From: Pyrinomonadaceae bacterium
GTDB taxonomy: Bacteria; Acidobacteriota; Blastocatellia; Pyrinomonadales; Pyrinomonadaceae
Length of the DNA: 6,790 bases
Direction: 5' to 3'
Assembly: GCA_026786155.1 (NCBI GenBank)
Contig: JAJAYR010000515.1
Coordinates: 1 to 6,790 of the forward strand
A model generated the notes under the pieces. It was given only the letters and a program-made list of their open reading frames with translations. It was not told the origin of the DNA and did not search any database. Below are positions 1 to 6,724 of this stretch, piece by piece; within the stretch, counting starts at the first letter, position 1; the number at the start of each line of letters is the position of its first letter. Made by a program: the position numbers and the translations under genes.

Positions 1-116
1 AACCAATAATCCGCGTGGCGTAATTTGGGGTAATCCGGGGGCCTGAACCGATTGATTATAATTATTACTAACATAAAAAAAAACGCCGGGAAGAAAAAAA
101 AGCGATTGCCGAACAG
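1..116. other. Non-coding or disrupted region upstream of the dnaG frame
   Basis: No intact + strand gene is visible. The three + frames meet stops at 7-9 and 31-33, at 44-46 and 59-61, and at 21-23 and 69-71. From 72 to 116 the frame of dnaG is open and reads HKKKRREEKKAIAEQ, a charged stretch that resembles the linker in front of the primase core, so the coding remnant probably begins near 72. The segment is AT-rich around 50-83 and has A-runs of 9 (75-83) and 8 (94-101). A TATAAT lies at 57-62 but has no matching -35 box. On the - strand a 24-codon frame from an ATG at 74 stays open to the window edge. It is too short to identify. Confidence 0.5.
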
Positions 117-1622
117 GTGATTGAACTTAATAAATACGCGCTCGAATTTTGGGAAAATCATTTGCAGGAAAATAATCAGGATTCCAAAGCGGCGCGGGAA
201 TATCTGGAGAAACGCGAGATTTCGGTTGAAACTCAGAAAGCATTTCACATCGGTTTCGCGCCCGACAGTTGGGACGCGGTGATGTCGCTTTTGAAGAAGC
301 AAGGCGCGGACGAAAAGTTAATCGAAACGAGCGGTTTGGTTTCGATTAACGAAGAAAAAAAGCGCGTTTATGACCGATTTCGCGGGCGCATAATGTTTCC
401 CGTGCTTGATATTAAAGGAAATCCGATTGCGTTCGGAGCGCGGATTTTGGCGACCGGCGAGCCGAAATATCTCAATTCGCCCGAAACTCCGGCGTATATT
501 AAAGGCGAGCATCTCTACGGACTTTTCCAGTCGAAAGAGGAAATCCGGCTGAAGAAATTTGCGATTCTCGTCGAAGGTTATCTGGATTTAATCGCGCTTT
601 ATCAATACGGCATAAAAAATGTGGCGGCGAGTTTGGGAACGGCGTTCACGCCCGAACAGTCGAAACTTTTGGGGCGATTTACGAAAAAAATCGTCATCAA
701 TTACGATGGCGACAACGCGGGCATCAAAGCGGCGCGGCGGGCGATTGAAACGCTCGTCGTCGAAGATTTTGAAGTCAAGGTTTTGCTGCTGCCCGACGGA
801 CAAGACCCGGACGATTTTTTGAAAGCCAACGGCGCGGAAAGTTACAATCATTTGCGCGGCAGGGCGTATCCGTTTTTGCAGTTCGTGCTGGAAAATCTGT
901 CGCGGGAGCGAACCGTCAATTCACCGAAGGCGAAGGCAGAAGCGATTCAGGAAGTTTTGCCGGTGCTGTCTTCGATTCGTAATCTGGTTGAAAGGCGCGA
1001 AACGCTCAAGCAGACGCTCAAGTTTTTTCAGATTGAAGACAAAGTAACGGAAAATTATCTCTGGAAGGAAATCCAAAAAAGAGAAAAAAATTTCGGGAAA
1101 GACGGAGAAACCGCGCTCGAAGTAAAAAACTTTGTCATCAAAAGAAACGCGACGAAAATTACCGTTGCCGAACAGCATCTGCTCGAACTTTTGATTTATG
1201 ATAAGGATTTGCGCGAGATAATTCTGCCCGCGCTCGAAGAAACCGATTACGAGCAGCTGGCAACGAGCGAAATTTTTCGCGCTTTGCTGGCTTTGAAGGA
1301 AATCGGTTCGGACGTAACGAGTGAAAATCTGCTAAAACTCGTCGAAGACGACGCGGCGGCGAGCGATTTCGTTTCGGTGCTTTTAATGAGCGAACCGGCG
1401 CGGGATTTGGACGAAGCGATTGACGAAGTGCTGACGGAAGCGGAAAACTGCGTGGCAACGCTGCGTTCGATGGCACTTGCCAGCCGCATTCTGGACATCA
1501 GTCAGGAACTCGTTTTCGCCGAACAAACGGGCGATTTCGAGTTGCGCGACGCGCTCGTGAACGAACAAATCAGTTTGGCGCGGATGAAACGCGATTTTGA
1601 AAAACGAATCGTCGAAAAATAG
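117..1622 (+). CDS. dnaG: DNA primase DnaG, lacking the N-terminal zinc-binding domain
   Basis: DnaG makes the short RNA primers for leading- and lagging-strand DNA synthesis and is recruited to the fork by the replicative helicase DnaB. The 501-residue product carries the polymerase core: the basic motif DRFRGRIMFPV (86-96), PKYLNSPET (116-124), and a TOPRIM fold with EGYLDL (153-158, E153 the likely metal-binding acid), DGDNAG (197-202, D197 and D199) and DPDDFL (230-235). The poorly conserved C-terminal part, about 345-501, is the expected DnaB-binding region. Typical DnaG is near 600 residues and starts with a CHC2 zinc finger of about 100 residues, which is absent. The GTG at 117 is the first usual start codon after an in-frame TAA at 69-71. 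Its ribosome site is weak, and DnaG-like residues continue upstream of it to codon 72, so the gene looks truncated or interrupted at its 5' end. The primase identity is very secure. Whether the product is functional is uncertain. Confidence 0.93.
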   Translation: MIELNKYALEFWENHLQENNQDSKAAREYLEKREISVETQKAFHIGFAPDSWDAVMSLLKKQGADEKLIETSGLVSINEEKKRVYDRFRGRIMFPVLDIKGNPIAFGARILATGEPKYLNSPETPAYIKGEHLYGLFQSKEEIRLKKFAILVEGYLDLIALYQYGIKNVAASLGTAFTPEQSKLLGRFTKKIVINYDGDNAGIKAARRAIETLVVEDFEVKVLLLPDGQDPDDFLKANGAESYNHLRGRAYPFLQFVLENLSRERTVNSPKAKAEAIQEVLPVLSSIRNLVERRETLKQTLKFFQIEDKVTENYLWKEIQKREKNFGKDGETALEVKNFVIKRNATKITVAEQHLLELLIYDKDLREIILPALEETDYEQLATSEIFRALLALKEIGSDVTSENLLKLVEDDAAASDFVSVLLMSEPARDLDEAIDEVLTEAENCVATLRSMALASRILDISQELVFAEQTGDFELRDALVNEQISLARMKRDFEKRIVEK

Positions 1623-1864
1623 GAAATTTTATCCACGAAGGACACGAAAATTTCACGAAGGCTCTCGGAAACTGTTTGAAAAGTCAAATTTTAACCGCCA
1701 AACACGCGAAACACGCGAAACATAAAACTAAATCTAAAAAATTTATTATTCCTTTTTCGTTTATTTGGCGTGTTTAGCGGTTTATAATCTTTTTTTTATT
1801 CTGTTTTCGGAGTCTTAAAACAACTTCGTTAGTGCTTCTTCGTGTCCTTTGTGGACAAATTTCT
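1623..1864. repeat. Nested inverted repeat between dnaG and rpoD
   Basis: This stretch holds two pairs of arms, one inside the other. The outer arms are 1632-1648 (TCCACGAAGGACACGAA) and 1839-1855, complementary at 16 of 17 positions, with partial pairing continuing outward through GAAATTT to 1623 and 1863. The inner arms are 1693-1707 (AACCGCCAAACACGC) and 1768-1782, complementary at 14 of 15 positions and extended less perfectly to about 1719 and 1756. The terminal loop is AT-rich. The arms also contain short direct repeats such as CACGAAGG and AAACACGCG. Such arms resemble dispersed intergenic palindromes known from several environmental phyla, but that is recollection. It starts directly after the dnaG stop, so it could also act as a transcription end or an mRNA-processing structure. 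No protein is encoded. Confidence 0.75.
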
Positions 1865-1899
1865 TTCGTCCCAAAATAGATAATCTGTAACGGATGGTT

Positions 1900-1905
1900 T
1901 ATAAT
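1900..1905 (+). promoter_or_regulatory. Candidate -10 box for rpoD
   Basis: A perfect TATAAT lies here, just after the nested palindrome. No convincing -35 hexamer sits 16-18 bases upstream. If used, transcription would start near 1912, downstream of the alternative ATG at 1904, which favours translation from 2069 behind an untranslated leader of roughly 155 bases. Confidence 0.35.
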
Positions 1906-2068
1906 GACAGGTTTCGTATTAAGATTGCGAAATCTCATTGACGAAATCAAAAATTATTTAATTTTCGCATCGTTTGCGCCTGAAACTTTTCCCGGCTTTC
2001 GGCGTTTAGACTTATTTTGCGAACAACGATTTATACCGTTATTTAATCAAACGCTATTCAATAAATTT

Positions 2069-3799
2069 ATGGCAGACTACGACGAAAAGGAAGATTTGAT
2101 GGACCGCCTCGTGGCACTCGGCAGACGCAAAAAGTTTTTGAGTTTTGACGAACTGAACCGCGAGATTCCGAACAAAATGATGTCGCCCGACGACATCGAA
2201 GACGTTTTGACCCGACTCGAAGGCGCGAACATTTCGGTCGCCGATACGGACGCGCAACTGCTCGAAAAAGCGGCGAGTTTGTCGCTCGACGAAGATGCGG
2301 AAGAAGTTGACGAAGACGATTTGGATTTGGATTTATCCGCCGGAACGCTTGATAAATCGAACGATCCGGTGCGCCTTTATTTGCGCGAAATGGGTGTCGT
2401 GCCGCTTTTGACGAGAGCGGGCGAAGTAACGATTGCTCAGAGAATCGAGCGCGGGCAAATCAAGACGCGCAAAGCGATTTCGCGTTCGCCGATTTCCGTC
2501 GAACGGCTTTTGCAAATCGGCGACGACCTCGAAAACGGCAAAGGCTACATCCGCGAAACTGTAACATTTTCCGAGCAAGCCGAACTGACGGGCGAAGAAG
2601 ATAAGGCGGAAGAATATCTGCGCTGGACGCTCGAAGGCATTGGCAACATTCGCAACAATTTCAACAAAGCGTTGAAATCTTTGCAGACTTTGCTCGACGA
2701 ACAGAAAAAGTTGAAAGGCAAACCGTCGAAAAAGTTGATGGCGTTGAAACGCCAGACGGCGCGTTTTCGTCTGGAAGTCGCGCAGGAAATTAAAAATCTC
2801 AATCTGACCGAACGAGCGATGCAAAAGCTCATCGGCGCGATTCGCAAAGTTTCCGACGACATCCGAAAAGCCGAGCGCGACATCAATAAAGCGGAAGATA
2901 GTCTCGAAAGCAAGAAAATTTCGCCCGAAGATAAAAAAGAAGCGACGCGCAAAATCGCCGAAAACAGAAAGCACATTTCGGAAATCGAGGGAAAATACAA
3001 TCTGCCGACGGTTGAAATCAAACGCTCTCTGCAGACGATTCTGGTCGGCGAACAGGCGACGAATCAGGCGAAACGCGAACTCGTCGAAGCCAATTTGCGC
3101 CTCGTCGTTTCCATCGCCAAAAAATACACCAATCGCGGTTTGCAGTTTCTCGATTTGATTCAGGAAGGCAACATCGGTTTGATGAAAGCGGTTGATAAAT
3201 TCGAGTGGCGGCGCGGTTATAAATTCTCGACTTACGCGACGTGGTGGATTCGACAGGCGATTACGCGGGCAATCGCCGACCAAGCGCGAACGATTCGGAT
3301 TCCCGTCCATATGATCGAGACGATTAACAAGCTGATTCGCACGTCTCGCGCCTTGGTTCAGGAGTTGGGACGCGAACCGACTTCGGAAGAAATCGCCAAG
3401 AAAATGGATATTTCGGTTTCCAAAGTGCGAAAGGTTTTGAAAATCGCGCAAGAGCCGATTTCTCTGGAAACGCCGATTGGCGAAGAAGAAGATTCGCATC
3501 TCGGCGATTTTATCGAAGACAAATCTATTATGAATCCGGCGGAATCCGTTACGTTCGGCAATCTGCGCGAAATTACCGACGAAGTTTTGGCGACGCTGAC
3601 GCCGCGCGAGGAAAAAGTTATCAAAATGCGTTTCGGACTCGGCAATACGGGTTCGGAACACACGCTCGAAGAAGTCGGACAGCATTTCGCCGTAACGCGC
3701 GAACGCATCCGCCAAATCGAAGCGAAGGCGTTGCGAAAACTGCGCCATCCGTCGCGCTCGCGGCGTTTGAAGGCGTTTTTGGAAGGCAAACAAACTTAA
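2069..3799 (+). CDS. rpoD: Primary RNA polymerase sigma factor RpoD (sigma-70)
   Basis: The product directs core RNA polymerase to housekeeping promoters. Counting from the ATG at 2069 (576 residues), the order is: region 1.1 (about 8-58, DELNREIPNKMMSPDDIEDV), an acidic linker (73-90), region 1.2 (99-130, DPVRLYLREMGVVPLL), a helical non-conserved segment (about 131-330), region 2 (about 338-405, with NLRLVVSIAKKYTNRG, LDLIQEGNIGLMKAVDKFEW and the -10 reading segment TYATWWIRQAITRAIADQAR), region 3 (about 414-490) and region 4 (about 503-566) with the -35 reading helix-turn-helix, TLEEVGQHF then VTRERIRQIEAKALRKLRHP. All regions are intact. The frame opens earlier, at ATG 1904, preceded by GGATGG. 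The extra 55 residues are aromatic and show no sigma-like sequence, and region 1.1 starts right after 2069, so I prefer 2069 although it has no clear Shine-Dalgarno. Adjacency to dnaG matches the classical cluster. Confidence 0.96.
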   Translation: MADYDEKEDLMDRLVALGRRKKFLSFDELNREIPNKMMSPDDIEDVLTRLEGANISVADTDAQLLEKAASLSLDEDAEEVDEDDLDLDLSAGTLDKSNDPVRLYLREMGVVPLLTRAGEVTIAQRIERGQIKTRKAISRSPISVERLLQIGDDLENGKGYIRETVTFSEQAELTGEEDKAEEYLRWTLEGIGNIRNNFNKALKSLQTLLDEQKKLKGKPSKKLMALKRQTARFRLEVAQEIKNLNLTERAMQKLIGAIRKVSDDIRKAERDINKAEDSLESKKISPEDKKEATRKIAENRKHISEIEGKYNLPTVEIKRSLQTILVGEQATNQAKRELVEANLRLVVSIAKKYTNRGLQFLDLIQEGNIGLMKAVDKFEWRRGYKFSTYATWWIRQAITRAIADQARTIRIPVHMIETINKLIRTSRALVQELGREPTSEEIAKKMDISVSKVRKVLKIAQEPISLETPIGEEEDSHLGDFIEDKSIMNPAESVTFGNLREITDEVLATLTPREEKVIKMRFGLGNTGSEHTLEEVGQHFAVTRERIRQIEAKALRKLRHPSRSRRLKAFLEGKQT

Positions 3800-3808
3800 T
3801 AATTTCGT

Positions 3809-3827
3809 TTGAAATCCGCGATTTCAG
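3809..3827 (+). repeat. Short hairpin after rpoD
   Basis: GAAATC at 3811-3816 and GATTTC at 3820-3825 are perfectly complementary around a 3-base loop. One further A-T pair (3810/3826) and a G-T pair lengthen the stem. It lies 10 bases past the rpoD stop and may be part of the 3' end structure of the transcript. Confidence 0.45.
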
Positions 3828-3877
3828 TTTGGCGATTAGTGATTGTTTCAACGGTCGCCAATCGCCAAATCTATTTT
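3828..3877 (+). terminator. Likely terminator of rpoD
   Basis: TTTGGCGATT (3828-3837) pairs perfectly with AATCGCCAAA (3860-3869). The stem continues inward with mostly paired bases to 3845 and 3852 and closes on the loop TTTCAA. A moderately T-rich tail, TCTATTTT, follows at 3870-3877. Position, stem strength and tail fit a factor-independent terminator, although the tail is not a clean T-run. The arms also look like a small intergenic palindrome. Confidence 0.55.
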
Positions 3878-3885
3878 AAAGCCGA

Positions 3886-3907
3886 ACTTTTAAATCAGAT
3901 TAAAAGT
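3886..3907. repeat. Third hairpin after rpoD
   Basis: ACTTTTAA (3886-3893) and TTAAAAGT (3900-3907) form an 8-base perfect inverted repeat with a 6-base loop. It is AT-rich, so a weak stem. It could be an operator-like palindrome upstream of vgrG or simply part of the spacer. Confidence 0.4.
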
Positions 3908-3931
3908 GCCGTTTGAAAATCAAATTTTAAG

Positions 3932-3961
3932 TTGACTTTCGCTAATCACAGAAGTTAAGAT
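3932..3961 (+). promoter_or_regulatory. Weak candidate promoter for vgrG
   Basis: TTGACT (3932-3937) matches the -35 consensus at five of six bases. TAAGAT (3956-3961), 18 bases on, matches the -10 consensus at four of six. It lies past the rpoD terminator and would leave a leader of about 140 bases before vgrG. The -10 half is poor, so this is a suggestion only. Confidence 0.3.
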
Positions 3962-4094
3962 ACCACTCAAATTACCCGCAAACTTTTACTTTCTTTGGAA
4001 ATACCGGAAGACCGTTTCAGCGTTCCGAAAGCATTGCGTTTTTTTCTGAAGAAACAGGCAGTATCGAAACAACCGGAAAGTTTCACTTCAAACC

Positions 4095-4100
4095 GAAGAG
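4095..4100 (+). promoter_or_regulatory. Ribosome binding site of vgrG
   Basis: GAAGAG, a partial Shine-Dalgarno, ends 6 bases before the ATG at 4107. It supports that start, as does the VgrG-like sequence that begins within the first ten residues. Confidence 0.5.
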
Positions 4101-4106
4101 AAAATT

Positions 4107-6536
4107 ATGGCGACGACCCAACAAAACCGATTGCTGAACATTTTTACGCCTCTGGGCGCAGATTTCCTGCTGCTCAACCGCTTATCGGCAACCGAAGAAA
4201 TATCGTCGCTGTTCTCGTTCGAGGTCGAACTGCTGCACGAAGAAAACGAAGTCGGATTTGAAACGACGGTGGTTGACGTCAAAGCAATTCTCGGTCAAGC
4301 CGTCGCCATCGAAATCGCGCAGCGAGACGGCACGACGCGCACTTTGACCGGCATCGTCAACCAGTTTTCGCAGGGACACCGCGACACCCGGTTTTCATAT
4401 TATTACGCGACGATTGTCCCGCACGTCTGGCTTTTGACGCAGAACCGGCAGAGCCGCATTTTCCAGAATAAAAGCGTTCCCGACATTCTCCGCGCGATTT
4501 TTAATTCGCAGGGTTTTGAAGTTACCTACGAATTACAGGGAACTTATAAACCGCGCAATTACTGTGTGCAGTATCGTGAATCGGATTTCGATTTCGTCTC
4601 GCGGCTGATGGAAGAAGAAGGGATTTATTACTTTTTCGAGCATACCGACGGTAAGCATAAAATGATTATCGCCGACACGCCGCAATCGCATCGTGATTGT
4701 CCGTCGAAAAGCGACATCGCTTATTTTCTGAAAGTGGAGGATGTCGAAGATTTCGTTACTTCGATTAGAAAATGGCAGACCGATTATAAACTGCAAACGG
4801 GCAAGGTTTCGTTTTGGGATTTTAATTTTCAGCTTCCGACTAATCATCTGGACGCGACGCATCCGAGTCTTTTTACGGTCGGCGACAATCAAAAATTGGA
4901 GATTTACGATTTTCCCGCCGGTTACGCCCGAAAATATGACGGTATTAGTCGCAGCGGCGGCGAACAAGCCGCCGATTTACAGAATATTTTTGAAGACAAA
5001 ACGCGCAAAGCCGAAATCGTGATGCAGTCTATTGATTCGCAGTATCGCGTCATTTCGGGAAATTCCGATTGCAGTTCGCTGACGACCGGCTATCGTTTTA
5101 CTCTGACCAATCACCCGAATACATTTCAAAACGGGCAATACGTCATTATGTCGGCGACGCACGAAGCCGAACAGAATCCGACTTATATCACCGATGACGA
5201 CATCGAGAAACCGTATAACAACAGTTTCACCTGCATCGCTCACGGCAGAGGCGCACCGCCGTTTCGTCCCGCGCCGCGCACACCGAAGCCGTTGGTTACG
5301 GGCAGTCAGACGGCGATGGTCGTCGGACCGGCGGGCGAAGAAATTTTCACCGACAAATACGGGCGCGTCAAAGTTCAGCTTCATTGGGACCGGGAGGGAC
5401 AATCGAATTCGGACAGTTCGTGCTGGATTCGCGTGGCGCAGGCGTGGGCGGGAAACAAGTGGGGAATGATGTTTATTCCGCGTATCGGGATGGAAGTCAT
5501 CGTCCATTTTCTCGAAGGCGACCCCGATCAACCGATAATTACCGGCTGCGTTTATAATCCCGAAACGATGCCGCCTTACACATTGCCCGACGAAAAAACA
5601 AAGTCAACGATTAAATCCGATTCATCGAAAGGCGGCGGCGGTTTTAATGAATTTCGCATTGAAGATAAAAAAGGCGGGGAACAAATTTTTATCCACGGCG
5701 AAAAAAATCTCGATGTCCGCATTAAAAACGATGCGATGGAGTTGATCCAAAAAGACCGCCATCTGATTGTCGAAAATGATCAACTGGAAAAAGTCAGCAA
5801 AGATAAACATCTGCAAGTCGGGGGCGATAAAAACGAAAAGGTTGACGGTTCGGTTTCGCTCAAGGTCGGAAGCGATATACAGGAAAAAGTCGGGCAAAAA
5901 TACGGTCTCGATGCCGGAATGGAAGTCTATATTAAAGCCGGAACGAATGTCGTCGTCGAATCCGGCACGACCTTGACCTTAAAAGTCGGCGGAAATTTCA
6001 TTAACATCAATTCGGGCGGCATTTTCATTAAAGGCACGATGGTCTTTATCAACAGCGGCGGAGCGGCAGGTTCCGGCGCGGCAATCAGTCCCGATCCACC
6101 TAAACCTCCGAAAGAAGCCGACCACGCCGATCCGGGAATGCGAACAAAGCCTCCAAAACCTCAACCGCCGCCCGCGCGACCGCAATTTGTCAGCCCGGCG
6201 GCAATAGTTATGATTAGTGCCGCGCAAACCGGAAAGGCGTTTTGTGAAATTTGTTCGAGAGAATCTTCACCTGATTTGCCGATGCCGGTCAAAGCAAAAG
6301 TCGCGCAACCCGCACCGGCAAAACAGCCTGCTCAAACACCGTCGCCGGTTGAGGTAAAAAGCGAAGCCGCTTCGCCGCCAGAGGTAAAAAGCGAAGCCGC
6401 TTCGCCGCCGGTGGCTTTGGCAGAGAAAAAACAGGAAGAAAAGAAAGACTGGATTGAAATAATCCTCGTTGATATGGACGGCAAGCCGGTTCCCAATGCG
6501 CGTTATCGAATCACGCCGCCGGGCGGCGCACCGTAG
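4107..6536 (+). CDS. vgrG: Type VI secretion spike protein VgrG (TssI) with C-terminal extension
   Basis: VgrG trimers form the puncturing tip of the T6SS tube and carry effectors into target cells. The 809-residue product has a phage gp27-like base (about 8-380), including the family hallmark YCVQYRESDFDFVSRLMEEE at 152-171 followed by GIYYFFEH. Next comes a gp5-like OB fold (about 400-485: DKYGRVKVQLHWDREG, CWIRVAQAWAGNKWGMMFIP, GMEVIVHFLEGDPDQPI, TGCVYN), then a gp5 C-terminal beta-helix (about 500-650) built of short repeats such as EKVSKDKHLQVGGDKNEKV. Beyond the usual core lie a Pro-rich linker (651-770) with a CxxC pair (C713, C716) and a tandem decapeptide, and a small domain beginning DWIEIILVDMDGKPVPNARY at 781. 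The TAG at 6534 cuts this domain, and homologous-looking sequence goes on in the same frame to 6638. The extension probably docks an adaptor or effector rather than being a toxin itself. The VgrG identity is secure. Confidence 0.95.
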   Translation: MATTQQNRLLNIFTPLGADFLLLNRLSATEEISSLFSFEVELLHEENEVGFETTVVDVKAILGQAVAIEIAQRDGTTRTLTGIVNQFSQGHRDTRFSYYYATIVPHVWLLTQNRQSRIFQNKSVPDILRAIFNSQGFEVTYELQGTYKPRNYCVQYRESDFDFVSRLMEEEGIYYFFEHTDGKHKMIIADTPQSHRDCPSKSDIAYFLKVEDVEDFVTSIRKWQTDYKLQTGKVSFWDFNFQLPTNHLDATHPSLFTVGDNQKLEIYDFPAGYARKYDGISRSGGEQAADLQNIFEDKTRKAEIVMQSIDSQYRVISGNSDCSSLTTGYRFTLTNHPNTFQNGQYVIMSATHEAEQNPTYITDDDIEKPYNNSFTCIAHGRGAPPFRPAPRTPKPLVTGSQTAMVVGPAGEEIFTDKYGRVKVQLHWDREGQSNSDSSCWIRVAQAWAGNKWGMMFIPRIGMEVIVHFLEGDPDQPIITGCVYNPETMPPYTLPDEKTKSTIKSDSSKGGGGFNEFRIEDKKGGEQIFIHGEKNLDVRIKNDAMELIQKDRHLIVENDQLEKVSKDKHLQVGGDKNEKVDGSVSLKVGSDIQEKVGQKYGLDAGMEVYIKAGTNVVVESGTTLTLKVGGNFININSGGIFIKGTMVFINSGGAAGSGAAISPDPPKPPKEADHADPGMRTKPPKPQPPPARPQFVSPAAIVMISAAQTGKAFCEICSRESSPDLPMPVKAKVAQPAPAKQPAQTPSPVEVKSEAASPPEVKSEAASPPVALAEKKQEEKKDWIEIILVDMDGKPVPNARYRITPPGGAP
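6351..6410 (+). repeat. 30-base tandem duplication inside vgrG
   Basis: Two copies, 6351-6380 and 6381-6410, differ only at the last base. Each encodes EVKSEAASPP (residues 749-758 and 759-768) in the Pro/Ala-rich linker. Each copy contains the perfect inverted repeat GCGAAG-CCG-CTTCGC (6361-6375 and 6391-6405). In-frame and recent-looking, it probably lengthens a flexible linker. Confidence 0.85.
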
Positions 6537-6638
6537 GAAGGCAATCTCAACGAACACGGACAGGCAGGTGTTTATCAAATAAAAGCGGGCGAATGCAAGA
6601 TAACATTTCCTGATTTGGAGAAAGATGCGTGGGAGTAA
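6537..6638 (+). pseudogene. In-frame remainder of the VgrG C-terminal domain after a TAG codon
   Basis: After the TAG at 6534-6536 the vgrG frame stays open for 33 codons to a TAA at 6636-6638. The readthrough begins EGNLNEHGQAGVYQ and ends CKITFPDLEKDAWE. It looks like the natural second half of the domain started by LVDMDGKPVPNARYRI. From memory of the family, extended VgrG proteins often have a [D/E]G-x-PVP-x-RYRI strand, then an EG-x-L-x-x-G turn, then a C-x-[V/I]-TFP-[D/E]-L motif ending at DAWE. No frame change is needed, so one base substitution (for example from CAG, AAG, GAG, TAT, TAC or TGG) would explain the stop. Alternatives are a base-call error, amber readthrough, or a true shortened allele. 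Without the stop the protein would have 843 residues. Confidence 0.75.
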
Positions 6639-6724
6639 TTTTATTTGATTCAATTTGGTTAAGTTGGAAAGTAAATGAAAGTTATTGAGACCTAAAAGAT
6701 GAAACGAAATCTAATAATCGGAAA

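Larger units (their letters stand above)
3908..4106 (+). other. Gene-free leader region of vgrG
   Basis: Together with the hairpins before it, this completes a gap of about 307 bases between rpoD and vgrG. I see no convincing gene. A frame starting at 3995 runs into vgrG for 88 codons, but its composition is that of an out-of-frame reading and it overlaps the vgrG start by 155 bases. The region is AT-rich near 3910-3990. Confidence 0.5.

Noticed and set aside
57..62. TATAAT as a promoter for the shortened dnaG
   Set aside because: The hexamer is perfect, but the 16-19 base positions upstream are GC-rich with no -35 similarity, and the tract is generally AT-rich.
75..101. A-runs as a phase-variable slippage switch restoring full-length DnaG
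   Set aside because: Shifting frame at the A9 or A8 tract leads upstream into frames closed by stops at 31-33 or 59-61, and none encodes a zinc finger within the window.
1159..1476. - strand frames opposite the 3' half of dnaG
   Set aside because: Low-complexity Ser/Arg/Pro readings opposite real coding sequence, with no ribosome sites or motifs.
1631..1720. Short CACGAAGG / AAACACGCG repeats as a CRISPR array
   Set aside because: The units are under 12 bases, there are no regular spacers of 25-40 bases, and the arrangement is a palindrome rather than direct repeats.
2333..3793. 486-codon open frame on the - strand across rpoD
   Set aside because: It is antisense to a fully conserved sigma factor. 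Its Arg/Phe/Asn-rich composition is the mirror of rpoD codon use, and it shows no recognisable domain.
3995..4261. 88-codon + frame starting upstream of vgrG
   Set aside because: It overlaps the vgrG start in another frame, lacks a ribosome site and resembles no known protein; vgrG has the better start.
4977..5531. 184-codon - strand frame within vgrG
   Set aside because: It lies wholly opposite the conserved gp27/gp5 region and reads as an Arg/His-rich shadow.
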